A DNA stretch of 64,000 nt, taken from contig NZ_CP036175.1 of the NCBI RefSeq assembly GCF_003261575.2, positions 4,216,001 through 4,280,000 of the forward strand. Direction: 5' to 3'. Source of the stretch: Klebsiella huaxiensis. GTDB taxonomy: Bacteria; Pseudomonadota; Gammaproteobacteria; Enterobacterales; Enterobacteriaceae. The notes beneath the pieces were generated by a model. It saw nothing but the letters and a program-made list of their open reading frames with translations, had not been told where the DNA came from and made no database searches. Within the stretch, counting starts at the first letter, position 1. Each line of letters starts with the position of its first letter. The translations under genes were made by a program, and so were the position numbers. Below are positions 17,451 through 27,088 of the stretch, one piece after another.

Positions 17451-18902
17451 AAAATCACTGATGCGCTCCGGCCCTGCGCCGCTCACCTTCATCATGGCGG
17501 AAAAATGCTGCTGGATAAGCTGCGCCTTGAGCGGCTTAAACTGCGGGTCGTGCCAGTGGTCATGAAATTCATGCGGATCGTTATCTAAATCAAACAGCTC
17601 CCCCTCTTCAGCATCGTGATAAACAATCAGTTTATAGCGACCATCAAAATACATACTGGCGCGCGAACCGATGCTGCCGGGAAAGCCAAGCGCGTCAAAA
17701 TATTCGCTCAGCACATAGGGCTTATGCTGATGCAGCGCGCTGTCACCCCTGAGCAACGAATACAGCGATTGCCCCTGGTTCTGTGGCGGTATGGTCAGCC
17801 CCGCGCTCTCCAGTAACGTTGCAGGAATATCCACCAGCTCGACTAAGGCATTCGAGCGCCTCTGCGGCGCGAAACGCTGCGGCCACGAAACGATCAGTGG
17901 CACGTGCACCAGCCCTTCATAAAAGCGGCAGCCTTTGTAGAGCAGGCCGTGATCGCCCAGCATCTCTCCGTGATCGCTCATAAAGATAACCAGCGTATTC
18001 TGCCGCTGCCCGCTCTCATCAAGCAGCGAGGTCAGGCTACCGACCAAATCGTCTATCTGAGCTATCATAGCGAAATAGGCCGCGCGAATGGCCTTCGCAT
18101 CCCAGGATTCCGGCGGCGTGTCATGGCTGCCTTGCAGGCTTTCACCCTCTACCGCCGCATTCGGATTGACAGCCTTTTTGGTCTGCTGGTCGACCCGCGT
18201 AAAGCGCGCCTGATGGGCCAGATCGCTTTCGGCAAACAGCGGTGGGCGAATGGCATCCGCATCAATACGCTGCAAATATGCCTGCGGCGGGTCAAACGGC
18301 GGATGCGGATCGTAGAGGTTAATGCTGAGGAACCACGGCGACTGCTGATGGCGGGAGATAAATTCTCGCGCCCGCTCTGTCGCCCAGGTGGTCTGGTGAA
18401 ATTCCGCCTCAACTCCTGGATAAATCGCGCCCTGCGCGTGGGCGTATAGTGCCTGCGGATCGACGCCTTTCTCTTCCAACCACGTCTGATAATCGTGACC
18501 CTCCGACCAGTCCGGGTGCGGATGTTGGCTCCAGTAAAACTCATCGTAGCCATCGTCGGGGCGCTGCTCTACGCCGTGCTGACTGGCGGAAAGATGCAAC
18601 TTACCAATCAGCCCGGTGCGATATCCCGCCTGCTGAAATGAACGAGGCAACAGATGCAGGTGCTCAGGAAAGCGGCGGTTACCGTTGCGCTGTATTTGAT
18701 GCGCAATCGGGTACATTCCGGTCAGAAACGATGCCCGGCTGGGGGTACAGATTGGGCTTTGCACATAGGCGCGTTCAAACAGCACTCCGGCAGCGGCAAG
18801 GTTATCAATGTGCGGCGTCTGCGCGCCGGGCGTCCCAAGACAGGAAAGCGTATCCCAACGCTGCTGATCGGTACATATCCATAAAATATTCGGTTGGTTC
18901 AT
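17448..18902 (-). CDS. Sulfatase, Cys-type (CTPSR)
   Basis: A 484-aa alkaline-phosphatase-superfamily sulfatase. The formylglycine motif is C52-T-P-S-R56 in SPICTPSRASFLTGMYP. NILWICTDQQRWDTLSCLG supplies metal-binding Asp near the N terminus and FMSDHGEMLGDHGLLYKG the second Asp/His set. No signal peptide is evident, so it is probably cytoplasmic and acts on an imported sulfated substrate. It is the last gene of a six-gene operon. No sulfatase-maturing enzyme is encoded in the window, so one must be supplied from elsewhere. Confidence 0.9.
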   Translation of the reverse strand: MNQPNILWICTDQQRWDTLSCLGTPGAQTPHIDNLAAAGVLFERAYVQSPICTPSRASFLTGMYPIAHQIQRNGNRRFPEHLHLLPRSFQQAGYRTGLIGKLHLSASQHGVEQRPDDGYDEFYWSQHPHPDWSEGHDYQTWLEEKGVDPQALYAHAQGAIYPGVEAEFHQTTWATERAREFISRHQQSPWFLSINLYDPHPPFDPPQAYLQRIDADAIRPPLFAESDLAHQARFTRVDQQTKKAVNPNAAVEGESLQGSHDTPPESWDAKAIRAAYFAMIAQIDDLVGSLTSLLDESGQRQNTLVIFMSDHGEMLGDHGLLYKGCRFYEGLVHVPLIVSWPQRFAPQRRSNALVELVDIPATLLESAGLTIPPQNQGQSLYSLLRGDSALHQHKPYVLSEYFDALGFPGSIGSRASMYFDGRYKLIVYHDAEEGELFDLDNDPHEFHDHWHDPQFKPLKAQLIQQHFSAMMKVSGAGPERISDF

Positions 18903-18957
18903 GGGAGCATCGCTTACTGTTTATGGCCCGCATGTCAGCGGGCCGTCACACCGTGGG

Positions 18958-20493
18958 TTAAACCTCAGAAGAGACGTCCTGGGGCGTTAACCCCAGCCGC
19001 TCAAAGGCTTCCGGCGGCGCATCATTTTTCGCCATTAAATCGACCATTAACTCGCTAAGCTGCTGCTCAACAACCGGGTCGTACAGCGGGGCGAGCTGCC
19101 CCGGGTCCTCAGCCAGGTCGTACAGGCGAGTCTCTTTTTCCAGTAGCGATCCCGGGCCGTAGTTGTTATACATCGGCGAGGTATCGATAACCGGCACTTT
19201 CAGTAGTGGAACGCCTTTGGTGAAGGGGAAAGGTGCAGCCAGCGTGGTATCCGCCAGCTCTTCGGTGCTAAAACGCGAGGTGATATGCGTTGGCATCAAC
19301 GTGTACTGGTAAATCTCCTGCTCGCTGAGGTTTTCCGGGTAGCGGTGGTAGGTATAGCGGCCATCGGTCACGTTGACCGCCCCGCCGAAATAGCCAAAGA
19401 GAATGCCCTCCCGTAGCGCCCGATCCTGCGCCACAACCGGCAGCAGCGAGTGTCCTTGCATCTCCGCCGGGCGTTTCGCGCCGTGAATATCAAGGAAGGT
19501 GGCGGCAAGGTCCGGCGTCTGGGTCAGAGCCTGCCTGCGCTGCCCGGCAAAGTGCGCGTACTCAGGATGGTGAATAAACAGCGGAATATGCGCCACCTCC
19601 TCGTACATGTTCATGCGGTTTTTCGCCCAAAAGTCATGCTCGCCCAGCAGGAAACCGTGGTCGGTGGAGAGCACCAGCGCGGTGTCCTTCCACAGATCGT
19701 GTTGATCAAAATAATCCAGCACATCGCCAAGCAGCGAATCGCACAGCGCAATTAGCCGATAGTAATTGGCGCGAAGTTCCTCGCCCTCTTCCGGTAATTC
19801 ATCGACGCGACCATAGCGCGGCCAGTCAAGAACCGGCCCGGTCCAGTCGGTGTTAATCACATTATAAAAACGCTCCGGGGCGGTAAATGGCTCATGCGGA
19901 TCGAAGGTTTCAATTTGTAGGAACCAGTTGTCAGCATGGCGATTGGTATCCAGAAACTCCAGGCCACGAGCAAAGCATTGCACCGAGGGGAAGTCTTTCT
20001 CTTCGCGGATATACTCCCGGTTGATGATATTGCGCGCTTTTAAATCCCGCCGTCCGTTTGCAAACTGCGAGGGATGGTATTTTTCCCGCAGGCGCTCCCA
20101 GTGCGGCTGCACCATCGCCTTCCACGGGTCGCCCTCCTGACCGCGAATAAACTCAAACGAATCATAACGGTTATGATAGGTCGCGCCGCCATCTTCAAAA
20201 TAGTGGTTATGATCGGTGATCAGATGGCTGTAGACCCCCTGCTGATACAACAGCTCAGGGAAAGAGTTATCAAAGGGCTCCAGCGGCCCCCAACTACGGT
20301 GCAAAAAACTCAGGCGACCGGTCTGCATATCGCGTCTGGCGGGCATACACGGCATGCTGCCGACATAGTGGCGATCGAACGCCACTGAGTGCCGCGCCAG
20401 ACGGTCAAAGTTCGGTGTTGGCACATGCTGACCACCGTAAGGCGACAGAGCCAGACGGTTCAGTGAATCAAACAGCAGGAAGACGGTACGCAT
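18958..20493 (-). CDS. Second sulfatase, Cys-type (CMPAR)
   Basis: A 511-aa sulfatase with the motif C49-M-P-A-R53 (GSMPCMPARRDMQTGR), which keeps the C-x-P-x-R core. Metal-site segments are FLLFDSLNRLAL near the N terminus and LSTDHGFLLGEHDFWAKN. There is no signal peptide. Its ATG overlaps the ATPase stop by one base (TAATG). It differs strongly from the downstream sulfatase, so the two probably remove sulfate from different positions or different substrates brought in by the same importer. Confidence 0.9.
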   Translation of the reverse strand: MRTVFLLFDSLNRLALSPYGGQHVPTPNFDRLARHSVAFDRHYVGSMPCMPARRDMQTGRLSFLHRSWGPLEPFDNSFPELLYQQGVYSHLITDHNHYFEDGGATYHNRYDSFEFIRGQEGDPWKAMVQPHWERLREKYHPSQFANGRRDLKARNIINREYIREEKDFPSVQCFARGLEFLDTNRHADNWFLQIETFDPHEPFTAPERFYNVINTDWTGPVLDWPRYGRVDELPEEGEELRANYYRLIALCDSLLGDVLDYFDQHDLWKDTALVLSTDHGFLLGEHDFWAKNRMNMYEEVAHIPLFIHHPEYAHFAGQRRQALTQTPDLAATFLDIHGAKRPAEMQGHSLLPVVAQDRALREGILFGYFGGAVNVTDGRYTYHRYPENLSEQEIYQYTLMPTHITSRFSTEELADTTLAAPFPFTKGVPLLKVPVIDTSPMYNNYGPGSLLEKETRLYDLAEDPGQLAPLYDPVVEQQLSELMVDLMAKNDAPPEAFERLGLTPQDVSSEV

Positions 20494-21572
20494 TATTGCT
20501 CCTTAGTCAGGGGAATTCTTTCGCCGCTTTCGGCATCAAACAGGTGAATGTGGCGAACATCCGGCAGCAGGCGGATGCTATCGCCCGGCTGGAGTTCAAG
20601 CCGCTGGCGGAAGGTACAAGTCAGGGTTTCGCAGCCCAGACGGGCGTTGATCAGGGTTTCCACACCGGTGGGCTCGGTAACGTCAACCTCAGCAGGCAGA
20701 CCATCAGCAGAATTGAGAACAAAGTGCTCCGGTCGGATGGCGTAAATCAGCGCCCTTCCGGCAAGATGCGCCAGGTTATCCGCCAGCGGCAGAAGCAGAC
20801 CGGAATCGCTGACAAAACCTTCGCCATCGTCAGAAATGCGACCGGATACGCGGTTGATCTCCGGCGAACCAATAAATGAGGCGACAAACAGGTTACGCGG
20901 CTGGTCGTATAGCTCCAGCGGGGTCGCCACTTGTTCAATACGCCCCTGATTCATAATGGCGATCCGATCGGCGAGGGTCATCGCCTCTATCTGATCGTGG
21001 GTCACGTAGATCATCGTGGCGTCCAGCTGTTGGTGGAGTTTTTTGATCTCAAGGCGCATATCCACCCGCAGCTTGGCATCGAGGTTCGACAGCGGCTCAT
21101 CGAACAAAAAGACCTCGGGGTTGCGCACCATCGCCCGACCTATTGCCACCCGCTGGCGCTGACCACCGGAGAGCTCGCGCGGGTGACGCGCCAGCAGCGG
21201 CGTAAGCTGTAGCGCTTCGGCAGTAGCGTTGACCCGCCCGGTAATTTCCTGCTTTTTCACCCCTTTTATCTTCAGCGAGAAGCCCATGTTCTCCGCCACG
21301 CTCATATGCGGATAAAGCGCATAGCTCTGGAAAACCATGGCAATATCGCGCTCGCTGGCGGGTATCTCATTGATATCGCTCCCCTGGAGCAAAATTCGCC
21401 CATTCTCAACCTCCTCCAGCCCGGCGATCATCCGTAATAGTGTGGATTTTCCGCAGCCGGAAGGCCCGACGAGGACAATAAACTCCCGCTTTTCAATATG
21501 CAGATCGATATTCTGCAAGACCGTGACGTTGCCGTATTTCTTATTGACGCTCTCGATTGCAACCGCGCTCAT
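20493..21572 (-). CDS. Carbohydrate ABC importer ATPase (MalK/UgpC-like)
   Basis: 359 aa. Walker A is GPSGCGKST, the signature is LSGGQRQRVAIGRAMVRN, Walker B is VFLFDEPLSNLDAKL, followed by the switch His in IYVTHDQIEAMTL. A C-terminal TOBE/OB regulatory domain follows from about residue 240 (YAIRPEHFVLN). It energises the adjacent MalFG-type permeases. Confidence 0.93.
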   Translation of the reverse strand: MSAVAIESVNKKYGNVTVLQNIDLHIEKREFIVLVGPSGCGKSTLLRMIAGLEEVENGRILLQGSDINEIPASERDIAMVFQSYALYPHMSVAENMGFSLKIKGVKKQEITGRVNATAEALQLTPLLARHPRELSGGQRQRVAIGRAMVRNPEVFLFDEPLSNLDAKLRVDMRLEIKKLHQQLDATMIYVTHDQIEAMTLADRIAIMNQGRIEQVATPLELYDQPRNLFVASFIGSPEINRVSGRISDDGEGFVSDSGLLLPLADNLAHLAGRALIYAIRPEHFVLNSADGLPAEVDVTEPTGVETLINARLGCETLTCTFRQRLELQPGDSIRLLPDVRHIHLFDAESGERIPLTKEQ

Positions 21573-21591
21573 TGGATTTTCCTTTTTAATG

Positions 21592-22440
21592 TCATGCCTT
21601 CACCGCGCCGGACAGTAATCCTTTGACGATAAAGCGCTGGCCCACCACGAGCAGCAGCAGTACCGGAATCGAAACCAGCAGGGATGAAGAGGCCATTTCC
21701 GCATAGCGAATCTGTTCATTTTGCGAAAAAGCAGTGATGTATACGGGCAGAGTTCGCGCCTGCTCCGAACTGAGAATTAACGCTATCGGAAAGTCATTCC
21801 ACACAAACAGCAGCACCAGAATCGTCGTTGCGGTCATACCGGATCTAATCAGCGGTACGAAAACGTAGCGAAAGCGTTGCCAGTGGCTACAGCCGTCAAC
21901 GCTGGCGGCATCCAGCAGCTCTTTAGGGATCTCGCGGGCAAACGTCACGCCCAGCCAGAGCGCCATGGGTAGCCAGGCGGCCACGCTGGCGATAATGATG
22001 GCAATCCGCGTATCGTAGAGGCCCAACTGGCGAAAAAGATTGAACCAGGAACCCACAAAGGTCACCACCGGCAACAGGTTGAACAGCAGGCACCAGCCAA
22101 GCAGAACCGCCCCTAACGCGGGAGGCAGCTTACGTACGGTGGTCAGCGCGTAGGCGGAAAACAGCGTCACGGCGACGATAATCGCGGTCGTGGTCAGCGT
22201 AATCACCACGCTGTTGACGAAATAAGCGCTAAACATCGAGCCGGGGTCGAATAACAGCTCACGCAAAGTAGTCAGCGTCGGCGTAAACACAAAACGGGCG
22301 AGCAGAATATCGATTTGCTTTTTAAATGCGGTGCTCAATAACCAGATAAAAGGAAACAGCACCAGCACAGCGTACAACGTGATTGCGGCGCCACGACCAG
22401 CCGTAAACAGCCGGGCGCGCCCGCGTAGCGATAGCAGCAT
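21592..22440 (-). CDS. Carbohydrate ABC importer permease (MalG/UgpE-like)
   Basis: A 282-aa inner-membrane protein with about six hydrophobic segments and the EAA loop ELLDAASVDGCSHWQRFRYV contacting the ATPase. Its start overlaps the previous permease stop (TGATG). Part of the sulfatase-linked importer. Confidence 0.92.
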   Translation of the reverse strand: MLLSLRGRARLFTAGRGAAITLYAVLVLFPFIWLLSTAFKKQIDILLARFVFTPTLTTLRELLFDPGSMFSAYFVNSVVITLTTTAIIVAVTLFSAYALTTVRKLPPALGAVLLGWCLLFNLLPVVTFVGSWFNLFRQLGLYDTRIAIIIASVAAWLPMALWLGVTFAREIPKELLDAASVDGCSHWQRFRYVFVPLIRSGMTATTILVLLFVWNDFPIALILSSEQARTLPVYITAFSQNEQIRYAEMASSSLLVSIPVLLLLVVGQRFIVKGLLSGAVKA

Positions 22441-23357
22441 CAGCTTATCCTCCGCTTACGTAGGCTCATCAATACCACCAGCAGCAGAGCAATAATGAAG
22501 AAGGTAAACAGGGACATCACTGCCCCCAGCCCCTCACGGTCCTCAATAAAAAAGGCGCGATAAATGGAGTAGCTGACCATCTCGGTGGCGGTACCTGGTC
22601 CGCCTTTGGTCAGCAGATAGATTTCATCAAAGACCTTGAACGAGAAGATGATGCGCAGCATCAGGGTTATCAATAGCGCTGGCCACATCATGGGTAAAAT
22701 GACGAAACGCAGGCGCTGCCAGCGGCTGCAACCATCCAGTTGGGCAGCCTCCAGCACCTCGCGGGGCAGCGCCTTCAGGCCCGCAAGCAGCAACAGGAAG
22801 GAAAACGGCGTCCAGTGCCAGACATCAACCACAATCACCGATAGAAACGCCAGCGATGGTGTTCCCAACCAGTCAGGCGGTACGATATCCAGTTGACTCA
22901 GCACCACGTTAAGCACCCCAGAGTCGTTGTTGAGGATCAGTCGCCACATCGCACCGATTACGATGGGAGAAATCACAATCGGCAGCAGCAGGATGGTTGT
23001 CAGTAAACGCGGCTCTTTCTTCATATCGTTAACCGCCAGCGCCAGCGCAAAACCGATAACAACTTGCAGCGTCACGGCAATAACGGAAAACGCCAGCGTA
23101 TTGACCAGCCCCGGCCAGTAGTAGGGATTGGCGAGAAAAGCGCGAATATTATCCAGTCCGACAAACCGGGTGACGGCGCGTCCATCCTGCCAGCTCACCT
23201 CCTGGGTGATCAGGCTGAAAAGATGGATCACTGGGGTAACCATCAACGCGGCAATAATGACAATCAGCGGCGTCAATGCTAGCCACGGCCACCAGTCACG
23301 GTGCTGATGGCGTGAAGAGGATAAGGGCCGAAGCACGGAGAGAGGTTGTCCAGACAT
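22440..23357 (-). CDS. Carbohydrate ABC importer permease (MalF/UgpA-like)
   Basis: 305 aa. After a cytoplasmic N terminus there are about six hydrophobic segments; the EAA loop is EVLEAAQLDGCSRWQRLRFV. It pairs with the MalG-type permease and follows the binding-protein gene by 5 nt. Confidence 0.92.
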   Translation of the reverse strand: MSGQPLSVLRPLSSSRHQHRDWWPWLALTPLIVIIAALMVTPVIHLFSLITQEVSWQDGRAVTRFVGLDNIRAFLANPYYWPGLVNTLAFSVIAVTLQVVIGFALALAVNDMKKEPRLLTTILLLPIVISPIVIGAMWRLILNNDSGVLNVVLSQLDIVPPDWLGTPSLAFLSVIVVDVWHWTPFSFLLLLAGLKALPREVLEAAQLDGCSRWQRLRFVILPMMWPALLITLMLRIIFSFKVFDEIYLLTKGGPGTATEMVSYSIYRAFFIEDREGLGAVMSLFTFFIIALLLVVLMSLRKRRIS

Positions 23358-23362
23358 AGCGA

Positions 23363-24697
23363 TTATCCTTTACTCGCGGCATCATCAGGCAGATCCGGCG
23401 GAAGCTGCGTTTGATAACCCGCCGCCGACAGCAGCTGATATACCTGATGTGCGGCGGTATTCAGCGCCTTCTCCGCCGACTGTTCACCGCTCAGCGCTTT
23501 GTAAAGCTGGAGCCCCAGCAGCGCGTTGATCTGGGCGGACTCCTTAACCGGGCTAATAATCTGCGCCTCGGCGGTCGCTTCCGTCAGCGCAGGTAAGAAG
23601 TTGAGCGGGTCTTTTGCAACGCCCACCAGATCGGAACGTACCGGCACACCACCAGATTCATACAGATATACCTGGTTGGCCTGTTCTTCATACCATTTGA
23701 AGAAATCCAGCGCTGCCTGCTTGTTTGCCGCCGGAATATTCTGTGGAATACCGCCAACCCAGTGTCCTGCGGCATAAACCCCCTTCGCTCCCGCGGGGTG
23801 AGGAATAACCGTGACGCCATACTTATCCGTAACGATGGAGCTATCCGGATTGCTCAGCGGGCCCCGGGCCGCCGCCACAATATTCGCCTGCGCGGCTTTC
23901 CCGGTGGCGAAAAGCTGAATTAATTCTCCCTGGGTTAACGCACCTGGATTGCTGTAACCGGCTTTTGCTATGGCAATATAGTATTTAAGCCCACGCAACG
24001 TTTCCGGGCTATTGAGGATAATATTAAAATCACCTTCACGCGGATCCTTAAATATCCCACCACCGGCAGAGAGCAGAAAGGGTGAAATATCAAAAACGAT
24101 ATCCTGCGGACCACCACGAATCAAAAAACCATATTGTCGCGGCGGCTGATGCAGTTTTTTTGTATTCTCAGTTAACTCTTCCCAGGTTTTCGGCGGGGTC
24201 AACCCGGCCTTCTGGTAAATATCTTTGCGATAATAAAACAGCTGCGGATTCGCGGTAACCGGGAAGGTATAGAGATCGCCAGATTGTTTATTGAAAACCT
24301 TGCGCGCATTGTCCCAGTAAAGCGCATCGCCAAATGTCAGCACCTGCTGAGGCAGGCGATAATCAGCTTCAATGCTTTTAATCGGCGTCAGAAAACCGCC
24401 ACCGTAGAACTCTCCTAACCAGTTGATATCTATCATAGTGATATCATAGACACCTTCCTTCGCCCGCACCGAACTGCGAATTTTATCGAGTAATCCGCCA
24501 TAGGGTACCGCATCAATACTGACGTTATTTCCGGTGTCATGATTATATTTTTCGACTGTTTTTTTAAAGCCATCGAGCCATGGCGACTGGTTGATAACGA
24601 TTTTAACATTGGCCGCATAGGCCGTAGATAAAGAAGGCAACGCCAGCATAGTTAATATCGCCGCGCCGGAAATACGCAAAAAATGGTTTCTTGCCAC
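23363..24697 (-). CDS. Extracellular solute-binding protein, UgpB/MalE-type
   Basis: 444 aa from a GTG start at 24697, chosen because GCGGAGTC sits 8 nt upstream and the resulting N terminus is a good signal peptide (ARNHFLRISGAAILTMLALP, then LSTAYA/A). The frame is open further upstream, but that segment lacks such features. The mature protein has the family 1 solute-binding layout, for instance YDITMIDINWLGEFYGGGFL and AAGHWVGGIPQNI. The ligand is presumably a sulfated saccharide or ester, judged from the two co-transcribed sulfatases. Confidence 0.87.
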   Translation of the reverse strand: MARNHFLRISGAAILTMLALPSLSTAYAANVKIVINQSPWLDGFKKTVEKYNHDTGNNVSIDAVPYGGLLDKIRSSVRAKEGVYDITMIDINWLGEFYGGGFLTPIKSIEADYRLPQQVLTFGDALYWDNARKVFNKQSGDLYTFPVTANPQLFYYRKDIYQKAGLTPPKTWEELTENTKKLHQPPRQYGFLIRGGPQDIVFDISPFLLSAGGGIFKDPREGDFNIILNSPETLRGLKYYIAIAKAGYSNPGALTQGELIQLFATGKAAQANIVAAARGPLSNPDSSIVTDKYGVTVIPHPAGAKGVYAAGHWVGGIPQNIPAANKQAALDFFKWYEEQANQVYLYESGGVPVRSDLVGVAKDPLNFLPALTEATAEAQIISPVKESAQINALLGLQLYKALSGEQSAEKALNTAAHQVYQLLSAAGYQTQLPPDLPDDAASKG

Positions 24698-25057
24698 AGG
24701 TTTGACTCCGCAAGTTATAAATCGAACAATATTTGTATTCAGCCCTGGTAATACAGATGAAATTAGCTTGCGGAAATAATTGCTGTCCATAACGCAGATA
24801 GCATAACTTATGCGTCACATGAATATGCTAAAAAAAGAGAGTTTAATTTTTTGTTTTATAAAGAATTTTTATTTTAGCCACACATATATCCATATTATTA
24901 CAATGCTTAGTGAAATAAATGATTAGGAATAATATATATCAAAAGCTGACAGGGAAAGCGCATCAACCCTCTGCGCGCTCAGGGATTTATGTGGTACCTT
25001 CTTACTACTTTTCGTTGCCGACCATGGCTCCCTGAGAACAACCCGTACCCTGACACT
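24698..25057. promoter_or_regulatory. Divergent promoter region, sulfatase operon / lacI-type gene
   Basis: About 360 bp, strongly AT-rich in its middle part. A short inverted repeat GCATA-ACT-TATGC lies at 24801-24813. No ORF or RNA gene is supported. It should contain the promoter of the sulfatase operon and that of the LacI-type regulator. Confidence 0.5.
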
Positions 25058-26047
25058 ATGAGCGAAAAAAAATGGATTAAGGCTGAGGACGTTGCCCGAC
25101 TCGCAGGCGTCTCTCGTTCGGCGGTTTCCCGCACTTTTACGCCCGGCGCGTCGGTGGCGGATAAAACCCGGCAGAAAGTTCTCGCCGCTGCGGAAACGCT
25201 CGGCTATCAGGTCAATATCATCGCCCGCACGATGATTACCGGCAGCAGCAATTTTATCGGCATCGTCACGGCCGGATTTGATAACCCGTTTCGCAGCAAG
25301 CTGCTGTCGCCGCTGGTTCACCAGCTGGCGCTCAACGGCTTTATGCCGCTGCTGATGAACGCCGACGATCCGCAGCAGCTTGCCCCGTCGCTTAAACAGC
25401 TGCTGAGCTATCACGTCGCAGGAGTCATTATAACCTCAGGGGCGCCGCCGCTGTCGTTGGCGGAAGAGTACCTGGAGCGAAAAATCCCGGTGACGCTTAT
25501 CAACCGTCACGCCGACTTAACCGGCTGCGACCGCGTTTGCAGCGATAACGCCCAGGGTGCAAAAATGGTTGCCGATTTATTTACCCAGCGTCAGTGGCAA
25601 CAGGCCGGGTTTATTGGCGAAAGTCTGGATAACTTCAGCACCCGGCAGCGCTACGAAGCGTTTGTCGCCCATACTCAAGGTATGGACGTTGCCGCGCATT
25701 TCTGCGAAAGCGCCGGTTATCAGGCAGGCTTTGCCGCCGCCAGGCAGTTGCTCGCAGCGCATCCGCAGCTCCAGGCACTATTTTGCGCCACTGATATGCT
25801 GGCGCTCGGCGCGCTGGACGGTCTGCGGGCAGATAACCCTTCCGCGCCCCTGCCAGCAATTGTTGGCTTCGATGATATCCCCCAGGCCGACTGGCAACCC
25901 TACCAGCTCACCACCGTGCAGCAGAATACCGCCCTGCTCGCCCATCACGCGGTGGATCTACTGGTCACTAGGATCGCCAAGTTCAGCCTGCCCTCGCGAC
26001 ACCGCGAAGTACCGGTGAAATTAATCATTCGTCAAAGCGCAAAATGA
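25058..26047 (+). CDS. LacI-family transcriptional regulator
   Basis: 329 aa from the ATG at 25058 (MSEKKWIKAEDVARLAGVSR); an earlier in-frame ATG adds a segment unrelated to the family. HTH residues about 8-28 (AEDVARLAGVSRSAVSRTF) and the hinge follow, then a type I periplasmic-like ligand domain (NFIGIVTAGFDNPF ... AIVGFDDIPQADWQPYQLTTV). It is divergent from the sulfatase operon and lies just upstream of the inositol-phosphate genes, where a perfect CG-centred palindrome (26140-26153) looks like its operator. Which of the two units it controls is not certain. Confidence 0.88.
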   Translation: MSEKKWIKAEDVARLAGVSRSAVSRTFTPGASVADKTRQKVLAAAETLGYQVNIIARTMITGSSNFIGIVTAGFDNPFRSKLLSPLVHQLALNGFMPLLMNADDPQQLAPSLKQLLSYHVAGVIITSGAPPLSLAEEYLERKIPVTLINRHADLTGCDRVCSDNAQGAKMVADLFTQRQWQQAGFIGESLDNFSTRQRYEAFVAHTQGMDVAAHFCESAGYQAGFAAARQLLAAHPQLQALFCATDMLALGALDGLRADNPSAPLPAIVGFDDIPQADWQPYQLTTVQQNTALLAHHAVDLLVTRIAKFSLPSRHREVPVKLIIRQSAK

Positions 26048-26109
26048 AAATTTTATTTTATGCAGACGCGATCACAGAATAATCTTTAAGATCCCTCCAC
26101 ACTCATTTC

Positions 26110-26130
26110 GCCCTTCGGGGCTATTTTTTA
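26110..26130 (+). terminator. Short terminator after the lacI-type gene
   Basis: GCCC-TTCG-GGGC stem with a stable UUCG-type loop, followed by TATTTTTT. Located 63 bp after the stop codon. Confidence 0.65.
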
Positions 26131-26139
26131 CACGCAAAA

Positions 26140-26153
26140 TGCACACGTGTGCA
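26140..26153. promoter_or_regulatory. Probable LacI-type operator before the inositol-phosphate genes
   Basis: A perfect 14-bp palindrome, TGCACACGTGTGCA, with the central CG typical of LacI/GalR-family operators, lies 16 bp before the ATG of the phosphatase gene and after the regulator terminator. Binding by the adjacent LacI-family protein is inferred. Confidence 0.6.
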
Positions 26154-26169
26154 AAAATGGAGAATAAGC

Positions 26170-26979
26170 ATGAAACCCCTGGAATCAGATGCTCTGCAAG
26201 CCCGCTATCGCCTGGCCTGCGAGCTGGCTAAGGCCGGTGCGGAATTAGCTTTCGAATACTATCAACAGCGCGACCGGCTGGCGGTGGATCACAAAGGCGA
26301 TGACCTACAGGATGTGGTCAGCATCGCCGATAAGCGGGTCGAAGAGTTTGTTAAGCAACGCATTCTCGGCGCGTTCCCACAGGATGGTTTTCTTGGCGAG
26401 GAGAGCGGAACGCAGATGCCAGACGCCCGCGTGCTGTGGGTGGTCGACCCTATCGACGGCACCAGCTGTTTTCTTAACGGCCTGCATACCTGGTGTCTTT
26501 CGCTGGCTATCGTCGCCGACGGCGAACCGGTTATCGGCGTGGTGTATGACCCCAACCATCGCGAGCTGTTCCACGCACTGAAAGGCCAGGGTGCGTGGCT
26601 CAATGACGCGCCTATCACGCCGCATCCGGCAGCCACGGTCAAAGAGGGAGTCATGGGCGTCGGCACGTCGCATCGCGTGACGCCTGCTCTCTTCCTGCCT
26701 TTCCTCGATGCGCTGCTCAGCGACGGCGGCATGTTTATCCGCAACGGCTCCGGGGCATTAATGAGCGCGTGGGCGGCGGCAGGACGCTTAATCGGCTACT
26801 ACGAACCGCATATGAATCCGTGGGATGGCCTGCCGGGGCTGGTGCTGATGCGCGAAGCAGGCGGCCTCACCAACGACTACCTGGCAGCGGATGGCATTCG
26901 CAATGGCAACCCGCTGCTGCTGGCCAGTAAAACGCTCTATCCACAATTAAAAAACATGCTTTGCCACCCATTACCTTAA
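26170..26979 (+). CDS. Inositol-monophosphatase-family phosphatase
   Basis: 269 aa from the ATG at 26170, preceded by GGAG. Family motifs: GEESG at residues 76-80 (metal-binding Glu), VVDPIDGTSCFLNG at residues 91-104 (DPIDGT, metal Asp93 and Asp96) and a third Asp in NPWDGLPGLVLMREAGG. It should be a Mg-dependent, cytoplasmic phosphomonoesterase. Between a LacI regulator and an OPA transporter/phytase pair, the likely substrate is an inositol monophosphate released from phytate. SuhB or CysQ type activity on other sugar phosphates or nucleotides is possible. Confidence 0.87.
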   Translation: MKPLESDALQARYRLACELAKAGAELAFEYYQQRDRLAVDHKGDDLQDVVSIADKRVEEFVKQRILGAFPQDGFLGEESGTQMPDARVLWVVDPIDGTSCFLNGLHTWCLSLAIVADGEPVIGVVYDPNHRELFHALKGQGAWLNDAPITPHPAATVKEGVMGVGTSHRVTPALFLPFLDALLSDGGMFIRNGSGALMSAWAAAGRLIGYYEPHMNPWDGLPGLVLMREAGGLTNDYLAADGIRNGNPLLLASKTLYPQLKNMLCHPLP

Positions 26980-27088
26980 CCCGTATGGGGTCAGGCTTTA
27001 TCTGATTATGTACTCTACACAACGAAAATGAACCCTCAAGGATGAACCACACTAATCAGTCAGGCCTCCGACCTTCGGAGATAACACA

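Noticed and set aside
18925..18944. Terminator between the two sulfatase genes
   Set aside because: GGCCCGC/GCGGGCC hairpin is present, but no T-tract follows on the coding strand, so it is more likely an mRNA-stabilising hairpin.
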